From positions 389,207 to 453,206 of the forward strand of contig NZ_RKMB01000003.1 of NCBI RefSeq assembly GCF_003797765.1: 64,000 nt of DNA. Reading direction: 5' to 3'. The translations under genes were made by a program, and so were the position numbers. Below are positions 42,915 to 51,272 of the stretch, piece by piece. How positions within the stretch are numbered: position 1 is the stretch's first letter; the number at the start of each line of letters is the position of its first letter. Origin of the DNA: Ramlibacter sp. WS9. Its GTDB lineage: Bacteria; Pseudomonadota; Gammaproteobacteria; Burkholderiales; Burkholderiaceae_C. A model generated the notes under the pieces. That model did no database searches, was not told where the DNA came from, and saw only the letters and a list, made by a program, of their open reading frames with translations.

Positions 42915-43858
42915 ATGCCTCGGGCGTGCTCTCGCAGCTTCTGGAGATCCTGATCGCGGTTGCGCTGGCGCCGCTTTTGAGCGGCTGGGTGAATCAGTGG
43001 CGCTCGTGGCTGCAGAACAAGTCGGCACCGAGCATCTGGCAGCCGTATCGGATGCTCCATAAGTTGTTCAACAAAGAGTCCATGGTCGCGGACAATGCCT
43101 CGCGGTTGTTCCGCACCGCACCGTACGTCGTGTTCGGCTGCATGGTGCTGGCCTGCTCGATCATTCCGACGGTCTCGACCGATCTGCCCTTGGCGCCGGC
43201 CGCCGACGCGATCGCGCTGGTGGGTCTTTTCGCGCTGGCACGGGTTTTCATATCGCTCGCGGCCATGGATATCGGTACCGCCTTCGGCACCATGGGCGCC
43301 CGGCGGGAAATGCTCATCGGCTTCTTGGCGGAGCCGGCGCTGCTGATGGTGCTGTTCTCGGCCTCGCTCATTTCGCAGTCGACGTCGCTGACCACCATCG
43401 TGGAAACACTGGCGCACCGAGAACTCGCCATCTACCCTGGCCTGGCCTTCGCGGGTGTCGCCTTCACGATGGTGTCGCTCGCGGAGAACGCCCGGGTGCC
43501 GGTCGATAACCCGGCAACGCACCTCGAACTGACCATGATCCACGAGGCGCTGATCCTCGAATACTCCGGGCGCCACCTGGCACTGCTCGAATGGGCCGCC
43601 AGCCTGAAACTGTTCGCCTACTCGTGCATTGGCCTGGCGCTGTTCGTTCCCTGGGGCGTGGCGCAGGCCCAGGCGCCCACGGCCTTGTTGTTGGCCATCC
43701 CGGTGCTGGTCTTGAAGCTCGCGGTGGGCGGTTTCCTGCTCGCGGCTCTGGAGACGTTGAGCGCGAAGATGCGGATCTTCCGGGTGCCGGAATTCCTGGC
43801 GACGGCCTTCCTGCTTGCTGTGCTCGGAATGCTGGTCCACCTGCTGCTGGCCCGATGA
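42911..43858 (+). CDS. Membrane subunit, HyfC/NuoH-like (complex 2)
   Basis: 315 aa, ATGA overlap with hyfB2. HyfC/HycD landmarks are clearer than in the first set: PSIWQPYRMLHKLFNKESMV, ARVFISLAAMDIGTAFGTMGARREMLIGFLAEPALLMVLF, and ARVPVDNPATHLELTMIHEALILEYSGRHLALLEWA. One of six consecutive subunit genes. Confidence 0.92.
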   Translation: MNASGVLSQLLEILIAVALAPLLSGWVNQWRSWLQNKSAPSIWQPYRMLHKLFNKESMVADNASRLFRTAPYVVFGCMVLACSIIPTVSTDLPLAPAADAIALVGLFALARVFISLAAMDIGTAFGTMGARREMLIGFLAEPALLMVLFSASLISQSTSLTTIVETLAHRELAIYPGLAFAGVAFTMVSLAENARVPVDNPATHLELTMIHEALILEYSGRHLALLEWAASLKLFAYSCIGLALFVPWGVAQAQAPTALLLAIPVLVLKLAVGGFLLAALETLSAKMRIFRVPEFLATAFLLAVLGMLVHLLLAR

Positions 43859-43859
43859 C

Positions 43860-44519
43860 ATGAGCACCTTGCTGACCCAGTTCGTGAACCTGCTCGGCGC
43901 CATGCTGCTGATGCTGGCCTTCGCCATGATCTCGCAGCGCCGCATTCTGTCCCTGATCTACCTGTTCACCCTGCAGGGCGCAACGCTCGCATTGGCCACA
44001 GCCGTCGTGGGCTATGTGACGAACCAGCACCACTTGTACTTGTCCGCGGCGCTGACCTTCCTGCTGAAGGTGCTGCTGATTCCGTTCTTGCTCCACCGGG
44101 TGATCGATCGCCTGGGGATTCGCAGGGACGTCGAAACCCTGATCAATATCCCGACGACCATGCTGATCGGGATCGTCGTTGTCATTTTCTCTTTCAATCT
44201 GGCGATCCCGATCTCACAGCTTTCCTCAACGCTGGCCAGGGGGACCTTGGGCATCGCGCTGGCATGCGTCCTGCTGTCCTTCCTGATGATGATCACGCGC
44301 GCGAAGGCGGTTCCTCAGGTCATCGGCTTCCTCGCAATGGAGAACGGCTTGTTCTTCGCGGCAACCGCGGCGACCTACGGCATGCCGATGGTGGTTGAAC
44401 TGGGCATCGCCCTGGACGTCCTGGTCGGCGTGCTCATCCTGGGTGTCTTCATGTTCCAGATCCGCGAGCAGTTCGACAGCCTGGACATCCGCAATCTCGA
44501 GAAACTGAAGGACGACTAA
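43860..44519 (+). CDS. Membrane subunit, HyfE-like (complex 2)
   Basis: 219-aa hydrophobic protein, six helices: NLLGAMLLMLAFAMISQRRILSLIYLFTLQGATLALATAVVGYV and ALACVLLSFLMMITRAKAVPQVIGFLAMENGLFFAATAATYGMPMVVELGIALDVLVGVLILGVFMFQIREQFDSLD. This matches HyfE well, including the ENG-containing helix. Followed one base later by hyfF2. Confidence 0.9.
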   Translation: MSTLLTQFVNLLGAMLLMLAFAMISQRRILSLIYLFTLQGATLALATAVVGYVTNQHHLYLSAALTFLLKVLLIPFLLHRVIDRLGIRRDVETLINIPTTMLIGIVVVIFSFNLAIPISQLSSTLARGTLGIALACVLLSFLMMITRAKAVPQVIGFLAMENGLFFAATAATYGMPMVVELGIALDVLVGVLILGVFMFQIREQFDSLDIRNLEKLKDD

Positions 44520-44520
44520 C

Positions 44521-45990
44521 TTGGACCTCGAGCTGAACGCCCTGGCATTCCTTCTGGCCTGCCCCCTGGCCGGCGGCCTGGTGCTGGCCCTCATCGGCCA
44601 TCATGACAACGCCCGGGACGTGAATGTCGCCTTCAGCGCCGGCACGTTTCTGGCGGCGTGCTTCCTGACTGCCCGGATCATCGATGGCGGGCCGATGCTG
44701 GTGTGGAATCGCGAGTTCTACATCGATGCGCTGAACGTCTTCCTGGTGGCGTTGACGGCGTTCGTGGCCCTCACCACGTCGATATTTTCGCGGCCCTACA
44801 TGCGGGTGGAGCGCGACCACGGCAAGATGACGCCACCACGGATGCGCCTGTACCACAGCATGTACCAGCTGTTCAGCTTCACGATGCTGCTGGCGCTGAC
44901 GACCAACAATATGGGCATCATCTGGGTGTCGATGGAGGCGGCGACCCTGACGACCGTGTTGCTGGTGTCCGTCTATCGCACCGCCGCCAGTCTGGAAGCG
45001 GCCTGGAAGTACTTCATCCTCTGCGGCGTGGGGATCGCCCAGGCCCTGTTCGGAACCGTGCTGCTGTACATGGCTGCCGAGCGGGTGATCGGGCCGGAAG
45101 GCGGCGCGCTGCTATGGACCAACCTGGACGCTGTCAAAGGCCAGCTCGATCCCAACGTGATCACCTTGGCCTTTGCGTTCCTCTTCATCGGTTACGGCAC
45201 CAAGGTGGGTCTGGTGCCTGTGCACAACTGGCTGCCCGACGCCCACGCCGAAGGGCCGACACCCGTGTCTGCGGTGCTGTCGGGCCTGCTGCTGAACGTC
45301 GCCCTCTATGCGGTTCTGCGTTGCAAGGTCCTCACGGACGGCGCCCTGCACAGCAGCGTGCTCTCCGGCGCCCTGATGATGGGATTCGGGCTGCTGTCGG
45401 TCGTCGCGGCCGTCTTCTTCCTCATACGGCAACGGGACGTCAAGCGCATGTTCGCGTATTCGTCGATCGAGCATATGGGCATGATGACCTTCGCCTTTGG
45501 GATGGCCGGCCCGATCGCCAGCTACGCAGGCCTGCTGCACATGACCGTGCATTCACTCATCAAGTCCGCTATCTTTTTCGCCGTGGGGCATGCGACCCAG
45601 AAGGCCGGCACCCAGATCATGGAAAACATCCGTGGATTGATCACGGTCAGTCCCACCGTGGCGTGGGGACTGATGCTGGGCGCGCTGGCGATCCTCGGCA
45701 TGCCGCCGTTTGGCGTATTCGCCAGTGAGTTCCTCATCGTCACGACAGCGATGCGCGAACAACCGTGGGCGACGCCGTTCCTGCTCATCGCACTCGGGCT
45801 GGCGTTCGCGTCGGTGTTCAGCCGGGTCCAGCCCATGGTGTTCGGTGAGACGAATGTGAAGCCGCTGGCGCATCCACCTGCGTTGATCCCCGTGTTTGTG
45901 CATCTTGCGCTGGGGTTGATGTTGGGCCTGTACGTGCCGCCCTATCTGGACTCTTGGTATCGCCAGGCGGCCGCCATGCTGGGACGTTGA
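44521..45990 (+). CDS. Proton-translocating membrane subunit, HyfF/NuoN-like (complex 2), TTG start
   Basis: 489 aa with a TTG start one base after the previous stop. Landmarks: GIIWVSMEAATLTTVLLVSVYRTAASLEAAWKYFILCGVGIAQALFGTVLLYMA, GYGTKVGLVPVHNWLPDAHAEGPTPVSAVLSGLLLNVALYAVLR, RDVKRMFAYSSIEHMGMMTFAFG, and ILGMPPFGVFASEFLIV. Closely resembles E. coli HyfF in length and motif order. Confidence 0.92.
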   Translation: MDLELNALAFLLACPLAGGLVLALIGHHDNARDVNVAFSAGTFLAACFLTARIIDGGPMLVWNREFYIDALNVFLVALTAFVALTTSIFSRPYMRVERDHGKMTPPRMRLYHSMYQLFSFTMLLALTTNNMGIIWVSMEAATLTTVLLVSVYRTAASLEAAWKYFILCGVGIAQALFGTVLLYMAAERVIGPEGGALLWTNLDAVKGQLDPNVITLAFAFLFIGYGTKVGLVPVHNWLPDAHAEGPTPVSAVLSGLLLNVALYAVLRCKVLTDGALHSSVLSGALMMGFGLLSVVAAVFFLIRQRDVKRMFAYSSIEHMGMMTFAFGMAGPIASYAGLLHMTVHSLIKSAIFFAVGHATQKAGTQIMENIRGLITVSPTVAWGLMLGALAILGMPPFGVFASEFLIVTTAMREQPWATPFLLIALGLAFASVFSRVQPMVFGETNVKPLAHPPALIPVFVHLALGLMLGLYVPPYLDSWYRQAAAMLGR

Positions 45991-45994
45991 CGCT

Positions 45995-47545
45995 ATGGTG
46001 CTGTCAAATCTTGGACTCGAACTGCAGCCGCTGGCCGCGCCCCTGCCGGTCTGGTATTTAACGGTCGATCGCGAGCTCTGGACAACTGCCGCCCGGGCCA
46101 TCAAGGCTGAAGGGGGGCGCCTGGTTTCAATGTGGGGTGTGGATCGCAACAGCGGCCTCAGAGCGAGGTCGGCCTGCGCAGCCTATGCGATCGAGCAGGG
46201 CCTGGTGTGGCTGGATTTGCAACTGGCACCCTCCGGCACAGATTTTCCCGATCTATCCGGGGTGTTTTCCTGCGCGGCGCGCATGCAGCGCACGATGGCC
46301 GACCTATCGGGCCTGCGCGCCGATGGCGCGATGGACCATCGGCCTTGGCTCGATCATGGCCTGTGGGATCTCACTGGACCGCCGCTCCAGCAAGGCATCC
46401 AGACTCAACCCGGGCCGCCTGCGCGCCTGCCAGCCGAGTACCCGTTCGTTCGAGTCGAGGGGGACGGTGTGCACGAGATCGCGGTGGGTCCAGTGCATGC
46501 GGGCATCATCGAACCTGGCCATTTCCGATTCTCGGCGGTCGGCGAGAAGGTGTTGCGGCTGGAGGAGCGGTTTGGCTACGTACACAAGGGCATAGAACGC
46601 CGGTTCACCGAGCTGCCTGCGCTGGAGGCTCATCGGCTTGCGGGCCGGGTCTCGGGGGACAGCACGGTCTCGTTCGCCTGGGCCTATTGCATGGCACTGG
46701 AGTGCGCGCTCGATTGCAGCGTGCCCGCTCGGGCGACTTGGCTGCGCGCGCTGATGCTGGAACGGGAGCGGGTCGCCAATCACCTGGGGGACCTGGGCGC
46801 CCTGGGCAACGACGCCGCTCTGTCCTTCGGATTGGCACAGTTCTCCCGGCTGCGCGAGGATTGGCTGCGCTTGTCCGGCGAGTCTTTCGGCCATCGCCTC
46901 ATGATGGACGCGGTGGTCCCGGGCGGTGTTGCGCCGAATCCTTCGCCGACCGTGCTGGAAGGACTGCGGCAACAGTGTGACGATATCGAACGCGAGGTCC
47001 GCGTCTTGAAGGTTGTGTATGACGAGCATGCGGGCCTGCAGGACCGTTTCCTCACAACCGGACGCGTCGAGCCGGCGCTGGCCGAGCAACTCGGCCTCAC
47101 GGGACTGGCCGGGCGAGCCAGCGGACAGGCCTTCGATCTGCGCCATGACCACCGGTGGGCCCCCTACGACCAGTTCGAGGTCGCCGTCGCGTCGAGCAGA
47201 AACGGCGATGTCGCCGCCCGCGTCGCTGTCCGTTTCGAGGAAGTGTTCGAGTCCCTGAGGCTGATCCGTCTGTTGTGTGAAGGGATGCCAGAAGGCAGCG
47301 TGCGGGCGACGCTGCAGGTGAAGCACGAGGCCTCCCGTGGCGCGGGCTGGGTCGAGGGCTGGCGCGGGCAAATCCTGGTAACACTGGAGCTGCACGCCGA
47401 CGGACGCATCGTGCGCTGCCACTGCCACGATCCGTCCTGGCAAAACTGGCCCGTGCTGGAACATGCCGTGATCGGCAATATCGTTCCCGACTTCCCTTTG
47501 ATCAACAAGTCCTTCAATCTGAGCTATTCGGGACACGACCTCTGA
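45995..47545 (+). CDS. NiFe-hydrogenase-like large subunit lacking nickel ligands, HyfG-like (complex 2)
   Basis: 516 aa. N-terminal NuoC-like domain (residues about 1-125), then NuoD-like (VHEIAVGPVHAGIIEPGHFRFSAVGEKVLRLEERFGYVHKGIE). The nickel motif RxCGxC reads RVSGDS (218-223) and DPCxxC reads DPSWQNW (479-485). All four cysteines are replaced, three of them by serine and one by Asn. Both paralogues share GDS and DPSxQNW, so the loss predates the duplication. The C-terminal NKSFNLSYSGHDL is near-identical to that of complex 1. Predicted Ehr-type electron-accepting subunit. Confidence 0.92.
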   Translation: MVLSNLGLELQPLAAPLPVWYLTVDRELWTTAARAIKAEGGRLVSMWGVDRNSGLRARSACAAYAIEQGLVWLDLQLAPSGTDFPDLSGVFSCAARMQRTMADLSGLRADGAMDHRPWLDHGLWDLTGPPLQQGIQTQPGPPARLPAEYPFVRVEGDGVHEIAVGPVHAGIIEPGHFRFSAVGEKVLRLEERFGYVHKGIERRFTELPALEAHRLAGRVSGDSTVSFAWAYCMALECALDCSVPARATWLRALMLERERVANHLGDLGALGNDAALSFGLAQFSRLREDWLRLSGESFGHRLMMDAVVPGGVAPNPSPTVLEGLRQQCDDIEREVRVLKVVYDEHAGLQDRFLTTGRVEPALAEQLGLTGLAGRASGQAFDLRHDHRWAPYDQFEVAVASSRNGDVAARVAVRFEEVFESLRLIRLLCEGMPEGSVRATLQVKHEASRGAGWVEGWRGQILVTLELHADGRIVRCHCHDPSWQNWPVLEHAVIGNIVPDFPLINKSFNLSYSGHDL

Positions 47546-48075
47546 TGTGGCACATCCTCAAACAAATCGTGCGCACCGGCATCGTCACCGAGCCGGTGCC
47601 GCAGCCCTTGGAGTCAGATCCGGTCGTGATCCAGCGCCTTCAGGCTGAAATCCTGGATATCCTGGGCCAGGCGCTGACCATCCGCCATGTGGATGCTGGA
47701 TCGTGCAACGGCTGTGAGCTGGAAATCCAGGCCCTCAACAATCCTTACTACAACCTCGAAGGGCTGGGCATCAAGTTCGTCGCCAGTCCGCGGCATGCCG
47801 ATATGTTGTTGGTGACCGGGCCAGTTTCTCGGCACATGGAAGAAGCTCTGCGCCGCACCTATGTGGCGACACCCGATCCCAAACTGGTCGTCGCGCTCGG
47901 CGACTGCGCCTGTACCGGGGGCATCTTCGGCGAGGGCTATGCCACGTGCGGCAAGGTGGAGAACGTCATTGCCGTGGACGTTACGGTGCCCGGCTGCCCA
48001 CCGCCCCCTGTCGATATCCTGCGCGGCATCCTCAGCGCGGTCGCAAGGCGTCGCACTGGTTCGAAGGCGCGCTAA
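47545..48075 (+). CDS. NuoB-like small subunit, HyfI type (complex 2)
   Basis: 176 aa, ATG overlapping the previous TGA. Fe-S ligands C54, C57 (AGSCNGCELE), C121 (GDCACTGG) and C151 (VPGCPPPP), the full small-subunit set. Unlike complex 1 there is no fused ferredoxin and none encoded next to it, so complex 2 either uses a separate donor or shares the first one. The stop (TAA at 48073-48075) is two bases before the Cas12-like gene. Confidence 0.92.
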   Translation: MWHILKQIVRTGIVTEPVPQPLESDPVVIQRLQAEILDILGQALTIRHVDAGSCNGCELEIQALNNPYYNLEGLGIKFVASPRHADMLLVTGPVSRHMEEALRRTYVATPDPKLVVALGDCACTGGIFGEGYATCGKVENVIAVDVTVPGCPPPPVDILRGILSAVARRRTGSKAR

Positions 48076-48077
48076 CG

Positions 48078-49952
48078 ATGCTGGGCCCCAGTTCGTCAGC
48101 GTGGGACGTTGCAGGCGGTCACGAGAGCGCCTCCGGTCATGCGGTGCAGATCAACCCTTTGGTTTCACCGCCCCCCGATGTCCTGGTGTACGAGTTCGGA
48201 GCCCGCCTCGACGACGAGTGCGCTGGCGCCGTATTCGAACAGATCCGCAAGGCTCGGTTCTTGTACAACTCCCTGGTGGAGCGCATCCGTTTCATCCACG
48301 AAGAGATGAACGCGTGGGTCTTGGAACGCGCCGGGCCTGACGCCCGCGATCTGCAGACACGGCTTACCGGGTGCGAACACGACATTGGCGCAGCAAGGTC
48401 GCGTTCGGACGTGGCAGCCTTGCGGCTTCTGTCGCCGCTGCGGGTGGAGCTCGGTAAGGAACTGACGCCGCTGTTGCGGCCGGTGCGGGAACAACATCGC
48501 GCGGCGATCAAGTCCCTGTTTTTTTCGCGCGTCGGCAACACCAGGGCGACGGAGACCTACCAGCTGCGTTGCCAAGCGGTTGCTGATGGTCTCGGCTGGG
48601 CCACGGCGACGATGGTGCTCGACAGCGCGCTCCTGGCCTGGAAGAGAACACTGGTCATGGGCCGCGCACCGAAGGCTGCCGATCAAGGCCGCCATCTGCA
48701 AGACACGCTCGTCCTGCAATTCACGGACAAGGGCGGCCTGCCGGCGGAGCGGGTCCTGGACGGTTCCAACCGTGAGATCCACCTGTGCGCCCCGGAAGTG
48801 GCGCGCCGCCGGGCCTACGGGCGATTCCGGTTCCGATTGGGACTGGCGAAAGACAACGTCTATGCCACCGGAGGCTGGCAATATCACCGTCCCTTACCCA
48901 GCGCGGCCCACGTGTCCAGCGCCCGGCTCGTGCACCGGCGCGTCGCCGACCAGGATCGCTGGGTCCTTCAGCTGGTGCTGCGTCTGCCCGAACCCATACA
49001 TCTTCCAAGTGCGCCGGTGGCCGATCTCGCCTGCCTGCACTTTGGGTGGATGAAGTCCGGTAAGGGCCGCCGCGTGGTGACGGTTGCGCGCTCTGCCGAT
49101 CCTGGCGCGGTCGAGTGTGTGGAACTCGCCGCATCCGTGGAGGATGATTTGCAGCGCTACGCTGCATTGCAGAGCGGACGCGCCAAGTCGCGCGCCGCCC
49201 TTGTGCCGAAAATAGCCGCACTGGCGAGTTCGAACCGGCTTCCCGCCGGCGCGATCGCCGCAGAAGTCGATGCGATGGTGTTGCAGGGTGATCGTGTCGC
49301 GCCCGGGAAAATCTATCGCCTGCAGACGGATCTCGCGAATGTCGGCATCCGCCGCGCCTGGCTGGACCAATGGGTGAGCGACGACAGGAAGAAATGGCAG
49401 GCGGCCGTCATGCTCGCGCGGCGGGCGCGCGGACGCAGGCGGGATTTCTACCGGGTGACGGCACTGCGCCTGGCCAGGGACCATCGCGCCATCGTGGTTG
49501 AGCCGCTGGACCTCAAGGCGGCCAGCAAGTCCCAGAACCCTCAAACAGGTGGCTGGGCCGATTTTTCACATCACGCACGTGCGGGCCGGGTCATAGCCGC
49601 CTTGCACGAATTCGAGGCAGCGATACGCTGGGCTTGTGTTCGGCACGGCACCCCGGTGTTTGAACTCAAGGCAATGACGTCGCAAACCTGCGCTGTGTGT
49701 GGGTCGGCCGGTGTTACCGCTGCGCCCGGCCACCCAAGGGCTATGCGCTGCGCCGCCTGCGGGGCCAGCCATGACCGCCATGCCAACGCCGCGGCCTGCG
49801 CATGGCAATGGGCACATCAGGGGTTGGACATTCGGCTCGAGTCCTACCGGTCCGAGGCGCAGGCACAGCAATCGGCTTCGAAAGCCCGCGCGGATGCAAT
49901 CAAGGAGGCGGTTGCAAGCAAGCGCTGGTCAGTCAAGGAGGAAGGCCCATAG
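48078..49952 (+). CDS. Cas12m-like (type V-M / V-U1) RuvC effector, predicted cleavage-impaired
   Basis: 624 aa. The C-terminal ~310 residues carry a RuvC-like fold of the TnpB/Cas12 superfamily. RuvC-I reads LHFGW (residues 320-324) with His321 where most TnpB/Cas12 have Asp. RuvC-II Glu475 is in AIVVEPLDLK, RuvC-III Asp566 in SHDRHANAA, and a zinc ribbon CAVC..CAAC has C538, C541, C558, C561. DDRKKW and RRRDFYR segments and the LHxGW form resemble remembered Cas12m sequences. The N-terminal ~300 residues are a helical/WED-like recognition part. Family precedent is RNA-guided DNA binding that blocks transcription with weak or no DNA cutting. Its start lies two bases after hyfI2, so it seems co-transcribed. 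TnpB-derived regulator is the alternative; a plain transposon gene is less likely, as no terminal repeats or TnpA are seen. Confidence 0.75.
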   Translation: MLGPSSSAWDVAGGHESASGHAVQINPLVSPPPDVLVYEFGARLDDECAGAVFEQIRKARFLYNSLVERIRFIHEEMNAWVLERAGPDARDLQTRLTGCEHDIGAARSRSDVAALRLLSPLRVELGKELTPLLRPVREQHRAAIKSLFFSRVGNTRATETYQLRCQAVADGLGWATATMVLDSALLAWKRTLVMGRAPKAADQGRHLQDTLVLQFTDKGGLPAERVLDGSNREIHLCAPEVARRRAYGRFRFRLGLAKDNVYATGGWQYHRPLPSAAHVSSARLVHRRVADQDRWVLQLVLRLPEPIHLPSAPVADLACLHFGWMKSGKGRRVVTVARSADPGAVECVELAASVEDDLQRYAALQSGRAKSRAALVPKIAALASSNRLPAGAIAAEVDAMVLQGDRVAPGKIYRLQTDLANVGIRRAWLDQWVSDDRKKWQAAVMLARRARGRRRDFYRVTALRLARDHRAIVVEPLDLKAASKSQNPQTGGWADFSHHARAGRVIAALHEFEAAIRWACVRHGTPVFELKAMTSQTCAVCGSAGVTAAPGHPRAMRCAACGASHDRHANAAACAWQWAHQGLDIRLESYRSEAQAQQSASKARADAIKEAVASKRWSVKEEGP

Positions 49953-50016
49953 AGTGAGCGGTACCGAAACGCGAACCCGATTCAGCCATCGCCGGGGCTT
50001 CGTTCCAGCGACATCG

Positions 50017-50256
50017 TCATCGTTTAGCTCGGGTCGCCTTCTTCGGACTTGCCACACTGCTTTCATTTGGGCCGCTCTTGCGCTTGGGCAAGCTGCCGCT
50101 CGGGACAAAGGACACTGAATTTTCCGCGAGATAAGTGCGGATGAGGCTGCGCACCAACTGCGACGGTGTCATGTCTTGCATGGCGCACAGATCTTCCAGG
50201 GCCTTCTTCTTGGCCGGGTCGATCAGCACCGTGAGCCGCGCAGTTTTAAGTTCCAT
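50017..50256 (-). CDS. Ribbon-helix-helix (CopG/MetJ-type) DNA-binding protein
   Basis: 79 aa. Residues about 1-45 form a classic RHH unit: MELKTARLTVLIDPAKKKALEDLCAMQDMTPSQLVRSLIRTYLAEN. The strand LTVLID is followed by two helices. The C-terminus is basic, ending KKATRAKR. The second ATG (50256) is preferred because the AAAGGAG ribosome site lies five bases upstream of it. It converges on the Cas12-like gene with 64 bases between. Likely an autoregulator; possible operators include the palindromes at 51273-51311. Confidence 0.8.
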   Translation of the reverse strand: MELKTARLTVLIDPAKKKALEDLCAMQDMTPSQLVRSLIRTYLAENSVSFVPSGSLPKRKSGPNESSVASPKKATRAKR

Positions 50257-50277
50257 CATCGCTCCTTTGTGAATCAC

Positions 50278-50305
50278 ATTATAATTGTCCTCGCATGCAA
50301 AACAA
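50278..50305 (-). promoter_or_regulatory. Promoter of the ribbon-helix-helix gene
   Basis: Reading leftward: -35 TTGTTT (50300-50305), a 16-base spacer and -10 TATAAT (50278-50283), then AAAGGAG and the ATG. The -10 region ACAATTATAATGTG is imperfectly palindromic, which could let the protein repress itself. Confidence 0.6.
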
Positions 50306-50390
50306 ATCAGCATTGCGCTGCCTCTGGCAGAAATGCTGTCGAGCCCGTCGCGCATTGGCTCGCGAGACCCGCAGGGCTGCAACGCTGATT
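50305..50390. ncRNA. Candidate structured RNA between the RHH and unknown-protein genes
   Basis: A 12-bp stem with one mismatch (AATCAGCATTGC at 50305-50316 with GCAACGCTGATT at 50379-50390) closes a domain with two internal hairpins: CTGCC/GGCAG (50318-50330) and CGAGCC/GGCTCG (50340-50362). The 86-base multibranch shape is tRNA-sized but lacks a T-loop consensus and an identifiable anticodon arm, so it is not a tRNA. It lies next to the Cas12-like gene, making a guide or scaffold RNA conceivable, though this is speculative. The sequence could also be part of a TTG-started form of the next gene. Confidence 0.3.
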
Positions 50391-50422
50391 GTGGCCGACG
50401 AAGCACGACGGCAGGCAATGCG

Positions 50423-51199
50423 ATGAACCGTTCGCTTTCCCAAACCCCCATCAAGTTGCTAAGGTACACGCCCCGATCCGGCGGAAAGTGCCGCATTTTC
50501 GGAGCCGTCTGGAAGCGCAAGGATGGCGTGCACTGGGCATCGCCTATCGTCAACAGGACTGGTTTCGGCTTCGACCCGCAGCCCTTCATGAGTCGATTCC
50601 CGGATGCGGCATTCGAGGTCGAACATTTCGAGGCTGCCGTAGCCTGGCTTGACTCGGTCTGCTTTGCAGCCCGGGAGCCCATCGAAGTCGCGCGGGCCTG
50701 CGCGACGGAGGTCGACCTCGGGCTGAGCTGCGTGCCCTATGGCGGGCCCCAGCGGGACGGCGACTTGGCCAGTCTGCTGTCGGCCGACCCCGCGCACGGG
50801 GCCTGGGACGACGACCTGATGCGTTCCAGCGTGATCGTTTCCCTTACTCACCTGGTCAAAGACCATCCCGTACTGCGCGGGCTTCCACTCGACGTGGCGA
50901 GGGACGGTGCACAGGAGTGCGCCTGGCTGCACCTGGCCGATGAACGAGTGGTCCGAATCAAGGTCGACTCTCAAACCGAGTCCGCTCACGTGATCGACGT
51001 CCTGCTTGCCGAGCATGACCGGCTTGCCACCTCGGGCCAGGGCAACGAGCACACCTTCATCGTGTTTCCACGGCTGCGCAGCGCGCTGCCCGTGACGTTG
51101 ACCCAACGGGTGACCGGCAGCGGCATCAAGTACCCGCATATCGCCAACGGCCTCGTTCGGCTGGTGTGGGGCGTGGGCCGCGATCCGGCAAGCGACTAG
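50423..51199 (+). CDS. Hypothetical protein (unknown family)
   Basis: 258 aa from the ATG at 50423; a TTG at 50285 would add 46 residues. No signal peptide or membrane segment. The sequence has two distinct halves: YTPRSGGKCRIFGAVWKRKDGVHWASPIVNRTGFGFDPQPFM at the start, and HTFIVFPRLRSALPVTLTQRVTGSGIKYPHIANGLVRLVWGVGRDP at the end. I recognise no family. It is divergent from the RHH gene and near the Cas12-like gene, so it may be part of the same module. Confidence 0.55.
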   Translation: MNRSLSQTPIKLLRYTPRSGGKCRIFGAVWKRKDGVHWASPIVNRTGFGFDPQPFMSRFPDAAFEVEHFEAAVAWLDSVCFAAREPIEVARACATEVDLGLSCVPYGGPQRDGDLASLLSADPAHGAWDDDLMRSSVIVSLTHLVKDHPVLRGLPLDVARDGAQECAWLHLADERVVRIKVDSQTESAHVIDVLLAEHDRLATSGQGNEHTFIVFPRLRSALPVTLTQRVTGSGIKYPHIANGLVRLVWGVGRDPASD

Positions 51200-51272
51200 G
51201 TCCTGAACGGATAGTCAAACCTTTGCGTTGTTTGATCGATCGCGGGCGTCAGCGCATGCGCGGCGAATCGCT

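Noticed and set aside
33505..48075. Functional [NiFe] hydrogenase or formate hydrogenlyase
   Set aside because: All four nickel-ligand cysteines are absent from both large subunits and no maturation or formate dehydrogenase genes are present.
48078..49952. Simple IS605-family transposon carrying TnpB
   Set aside because: No TnpA, no terminal hairpin ends and a two-base junction to the upstream operon gene; size is larger than usual TnpB.
50305..50390. tRNA gene
   Set aside because: A 7-bp acceptor-like stem exists but there is no T-loop consensus, no D-arm pattern and no identifiable anticodon.
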